DNA of 38,313 nt from Bacteroides sp. 519. GTDB taxonomy: Bacteria > Bacteroidota > Bacteroidia > Bacteroidales > Bacteroidaceae. The notes beneath the pieces are model-generated. The model saw only the letters and a program-made list of their open reading frames with translations, did not search any database and had not been told where the DNA came from. The stretch spans positions 1-38,313 of the forward strand of contig NZ_QVMJ01000039.1 of assembly GCF_010500955.1 (NCBI RefSeq). Direction: 5' to 3'. The translations under genes and the position numbers were made by a program. Shown here one piece after another: positions 35,816 through 38,313 of this stretch (position 1 is its first letter; each line of letters starts with the position of its first letter).

Positions 35816-35902
35816 TGAGTAGTGAGTTATGAGTAATGAGTTTTGAGTTGCGATGCCGCATGGTAACTCAAAACTCAAAACTCACTACTCAAAACTCATT
35901 TA
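35798..35902. repeat. Inverted repeat with CCATGCGGCATCG core (minus orientation) between convergent genes
   Basis: The left arm (35798-35850) is made of GAGTTTT, GAGTTAT, GAGTAAT and GAGTAGT units. The core is CGATGCCGCATGG at 35851-35863, which is CCATGCGGCATCG on the minus strand, framed by GTTG and TAAC-type ends. The right arm (35864-35902) is made of AACTCAAA units and CTCACTACTC. The pairing is strongest next to the core (GAGTTTTGAGTT). The left arm includes the stop of the 161-residue gene; the right arm runs into the typA stop (TAA, 35902-35900). Both convergent genes thus end exactly in the element. Confidence 0.87.
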
Positions 35903-37699
35903 GTTTTTATTTGCTCTCTTCCGTTCATTCTCATCCAGAAGTATCTTACGCATACGCATATGTTTGGGGGTTACTTCCACATATTCGTCTTCCTTAATAT
36001 ACTCTAAAGCTTCTTCGAGCGAGAACTGAACCGGAGGAATAATTCTGGCTTTATCATCTGCCCCTGAAGCACGCATATTGGTAAGCTTCTTCGATTTAGT
36101 GACATTAACCACCAGATCGCCATCGTGAGAGTTTTCGCCCACAACCTGTCCGGCGTAAATTTCTTCTTGTGGGAAGATAAAGAAACGTCCGCGGTCTTGC
36201 AGTTTATCGAGTGCGTATGCAAAAGCAGTACCCGACTCCATTGCTATAATAGAACCATTGGTGCGTCGTTCAATTTCTCCTTTATACGGTTGATATTCTT
36301 TAAAACGGTGAGCCATAATTGCCTCTCCGGCAGATGCGGTGAGCACATTTGTTCTTAAACCAATGATTCCGCGCGATGGTATGTTAAATTCCATAGTAAC
36401 GCGTTCGCCATTGCTTTCCATCATCAACATTTCACCTTTACGGCGGGTTATCATATCAATCAGCTTGCTAGAGTATTCTTCGGGCACATTGATTGTTAGT
36501 TCCTCTATTGGTTCGTGTTTCTTGTCGTCAATGGTTTTAAAGATAACCTGTGGCTGTCCTACCTGCAATTCATACCCTTCACGTCGCATGGTTTCAATAA
36601 GTACCGACAAGTGGAGTACACCACGACCGTACACCAGCCACTTATCATCAATCTCATTCTTAACAACCCTCAAGGCAAGGTTCTTATCCAGTTCCTTTGT
36701 CAGGCGATCGTGAATGTGGCGCGATGTTACATATTTACCATCTTTACCAAAGAATGGCGAATCGTTGATGGCAAAAAGCATACTCATGGTAGGCTCGTCA
36801 ATAGCGATAGTTGGCAATGGTTCGGGGTTTTCAAAATCACAGATGGTATCACCAATCTCAAATCCTTCAATCCCAATCAAAGCACATATATCTCCCGAAG
36901 AAACTTCGGCCACTTTTACATGTCCAAGACCTTCAAAAGCATGTACCTCTTTTATCTTTGCTTTTTTCAAACTTCCATCACGTTTAGCCAGGGTAACATT
37001 CATGCTATCCTTCAACGTTCCGCGGTGAACACGGCCTACAGCAATACGTCCGGTGTACGATGAATAGTCGAGCGAAGTAATCAACATCTGCGGAGTTCCT
37101 TCCAGTTGCTCGGGAGCAGGAATGTTTTCAATGATACAATTCAGTAAAGGAACAATGCTATCAGTTTGATTTTTCCAGTCTGTGCTCATCCATCCGTTTT
37201 TAGCCGAACCGTATATTGCCGGGAAGTCTAACTGTTCTTCTGTAGCATCGAGGCTGAACATCAAATCGAATACCATTTCGTGTACCTCGTCTGGTCGACA
37301 GTTGGGTTTATCAACCTTATTTATTACAACAATGGGTTTCAATCCCATTTCAAGGGCTTTTTGCAATACAAACCGTGTTTGAGGCATAGGCCCTTCAAAA
37401 GCGTCGACAAGAAGAATACATCCGTCGGCCATATTTAATACCCGTTCTACCTCGCCACCAAAGTCACTGTGTCCTGGGGTATCAATAATATTAATCTTTG
37501 TACCGTTATAATTAATGGAAACGTTTTTAGAAAGAATAGTTATACCACGCTCCCGCTCTAAATCATTATTATCCAGAATCAACTCACCACTGGCCTGGTT
37601 CTCTCGGAATAAATGTCCGGCCAATAACATTTTATCCACTAGTGTTGTTTTGCCATGGTCAACATGGGCAATAATTGCAATGTTTCTTATATTTTGCAT
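35900..37699 (-). CDS. typA: Ribosome-associated GTPase TypA/BipA
   Basis: A 599-residue translational GTPase of the TypA/BipA family, which binds the ribosome and supports ribosome assembly and growth under stress. The GTP-binding motifs are clear: G1 AHVDHGKTTL (11-20), switch region ERGITI, G3 DTPGHSDFGG and G4 NKVDKPN. The later domains include the elongation-factor-G-like part and the BipA C terminus (RKGEMLMMESNGERVTMEF, NVLTASAGEAIMAH). Length is normal. It is transcribed toward the preceding gene and its stop lies in the right arm of the repeat. A -7 box (TACCTTTG) lies 24 bases before the ATG. Confidence 0.97.
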   Translation of the reverse strand: MQNIRNIAIIAHVDHGKTTLVDKMLLAGHLFRENQASGELILDNNDLERERGITILSKNVSINYNGTKINIIDTPGHSDFGGEVERVLNMADGCILLVDAFEGPMPQTRFVLQKALEMGLKPIVVINKVDKPNCRPDEVHEMVFDLMFSLDATEEQLDFPAIYGSAKNGWMSTDWKNQTDSIVPLLNCIIENIPAPEQLEGTPQMLITSLDYSSYTGRIAVGRVHRGTLKDSMNVTLAKRDGSLKKAKIKEVHAFEGLGHVKVAEVSSGDICALIGIEGFEIGDTICDFENPEPLPTIAIDEPTMSMLFAINDSPFFGKDGKYVTSRHIHDRLTKELDKNLALRVVKNEIDDKWLVYGRGVLHLSVLIETMRREGYELQVGQPQVIFKTIDDKKHEPIEELTINVPEEYSSKLIDMITRRKGEMLMMESNGERVTMEFNIPSRGIIGLRTNVLTASAGEAIMAHRFKEYQPYKGEIERRTNGSIIAMESGTAFAYALDKLQDRGRFFIFPQEEIYAGQVVGENSHDGDLVVNVTKSKKLTNMRASGADDKARIIPPVQFSLEEALEYIKEDEYVEVTPKHMRMRKILLDENERKRANKN

Positions 37700-37722
37700 A
37701 TAATACCTATTAAAATCGGGCG

Positions 37723-37730
37723 CAAAGGTA
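37723..37730 (-). promoter_or_regulatory. -7 element (TACCTTTG) of the typA promoter
   Basis: Read on the minus strand, 37730-37723 is TACCTTTG, a full TAnnTTTG match, placing the start near 37717 and leaving a leader of about 18 bases before the ATG at 37699. No TTG is evident at the -33 position. The stretch 37740-37887 upstream shows no gene or other feature that I can support. Confidence 0.45.
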
Positions 37731-37887
37731 CGGATAATTAGTTGAAATATTTAAGGAATTCTTTTAATTTGAATCCGGCTTTCAATTTGTTTAGTTGTTT
37801 TACAGCCGCTAAAATGGTGATAAAACAGAAAATCGTCTTGGTTACCCCTGTTATATGCGTTGTGAGGCCGATTTTATGCCGTATTTT

Positions 37888-38002
37888 CAAAATGCTGCAT
37901 TTTGCACTTACGAAATGCTGCATTTCGTTCAATCAAAATGCTGCATTTTGAAAGTGTGAAATGCTGCATTTTGAAATTGCGATTTGCAGCATAAAAATTA
38001 GT
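37888..38002. repeat. Array of AAATGCTGCATTT palindromes at exact 23-bp pitch (four good copies and one decayed)
   Basis: ATGCTGCAT starts at 37892, 37915, 37938 and 37961, each 23 bp apart, and a decayed fifth copy (TTGCAGCAT) sits exactly in phase at 37984. Each good copy is a palindrome with one central base: CAAAATGC-T-GCATTTTG (copies 1 and 3), CGAAATGC-T-GCATTTCG (copy 2). Copy 2 differs from copy 1 at both matching arm positions, so the symmetry is kept while the sequence changes. The core resembles the flanking palindromes of the array at 1138-1291 (AATGCARTGCATT). It lies in a gene-free region upstream of typA. Confidence 0.9.
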
Positions 38003-38099
38003 AATGATTTATGAAAGGATAGAAATTGACAGATATAAGAAAAGAGAATGCTCTTGAGTAAGCAAGGGCTGTAAGCCCGTTCGATTTATTGTATGCTAT

Positions 38100-38301
38100 C
38101 CGCATGGTGAATCCCTTGGGATTCAATTTGAATAACCCCCAGTGAAGGGCGAAGCCCGACTGGGGGTAAGTCAATACATACACAGTCTGAACCCCGATAG
38201 TGGGTTCAACACCTTCGGCGTTGTGAGTTATAGGGATACGCATCCCCCCAGTCGGGCTTCGCCCTTCACTGGGGGTTATTCAAATTCAATCCCTTCGGGA
38301 T
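38100..38301. repeat. Long inverted repeat (about 57-bp arms) next to a CCGCATGG core
   Basis: Bases 38111-38166 and 38245-38301 are inverted copies: the inner 42 positions are identical and the outer 14 imperfect. Between them (38167-38244) lie smaller hairpins, TGAACCC...GGGTTCA (38188-38208) and CAACACC...GGCGTTG (38207-38223). CCGCATGG at 38100-38107, the complement of the common CCATGCGG core, abuts the left arm. No reading frame in it looks real. The segment 38003-38099 shows nothing I can support. The arms appear complete within the window; a transposase is not present here. Confidence 0.85.
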
Positions 38302-38313
38302 TTCTTAACTTGA

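Noticed and set aside
37738..37951. Short reading frames on both strands upstream of typA
   Set aside because: They overlap each other, run into the palindromic array and show no protein-like composition or start signals.

Overview
This window reads as chromosomal DNA of a member of the Bacteroidota, most likely Bacteroidales. The evidence is a SusC/SusD pair with a one-piece hybrid two-component regulator, a Bacteroides-type ECF sigma factor, promoters of the TTG / TAnnTTTG kind, and a histidine-degradation cluster with separate formiminotransferase and cyclodeaminase genes. I cannot name the genus. No rRNA, tRNA, CRISPR, prophage or IS transposase was seen.

Layout. 1-4795 (+): the last codons of an unknown gene, then ftcD, hutI, formimidoyl-THF cyclodeaminase and hutH. 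This is the histidine-to-glutamate route with one-carbon recovery as folate; urocanase (hutU) is not in the window. 4892-8972 (-): a tight four-gene unit of unknown role (membrane protein, 130-aa protein, 924-aa helical protein, secreted TonB C-terminal domain protein). 9255-15938 (-): TetR regulator, TolC-like porin, lipoprotein adaptor, RND pump and a small PII-like protein, a complete tripartite efflux operon. 16206-16883 (+): an unrecognised secreted protein. 17828-30718 (+): a small polysaccharide utilisation locus (hybrid regulator, SusC, SusD, GH95-like and GH88 enzymes) whose susC is broken by an internal deletion with frameshift. 30843-35815 (+): orphan ECF sigma factor, priA, low-molecular-weight tyrosine phosphatase, ComF-like protein, hypothetical protein. 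35900-37699 (-): typA/bipA. 37700-38313: non-coding repeats.

The most unusual content lies between the genes. (1) A family of inverted repeats has a constant core, consensus CCATGCGGCATCG, between arms that are complementary to each other but built from a different simple repeat at each site (sites near 99, 2561, 9023, 17291, 33896, 35798; a bare core at 38100). At most sites the arms start at, or even include, the stop codon of the neighbouring gene. (2) Three gaps each hold five short palindromes at an exact 22- or 23-bp pitch (1138-1291, 17186-17290, 37888-38002), with unrelated palindromes from array to array; in the first array two further palindromes of another type continue the same phase at both ends. 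(3) Two very long inverted repeats occur (66-bp arms at 16936-17158; about 57-bp arms at 38111-38301). I do not recognise families 1 and 2 as named elements; they are the best candidates here for something undescribed. A 58-codon reading frame at 17349-17525 (-), ending inside one of the repeats, may be an extra small gene.
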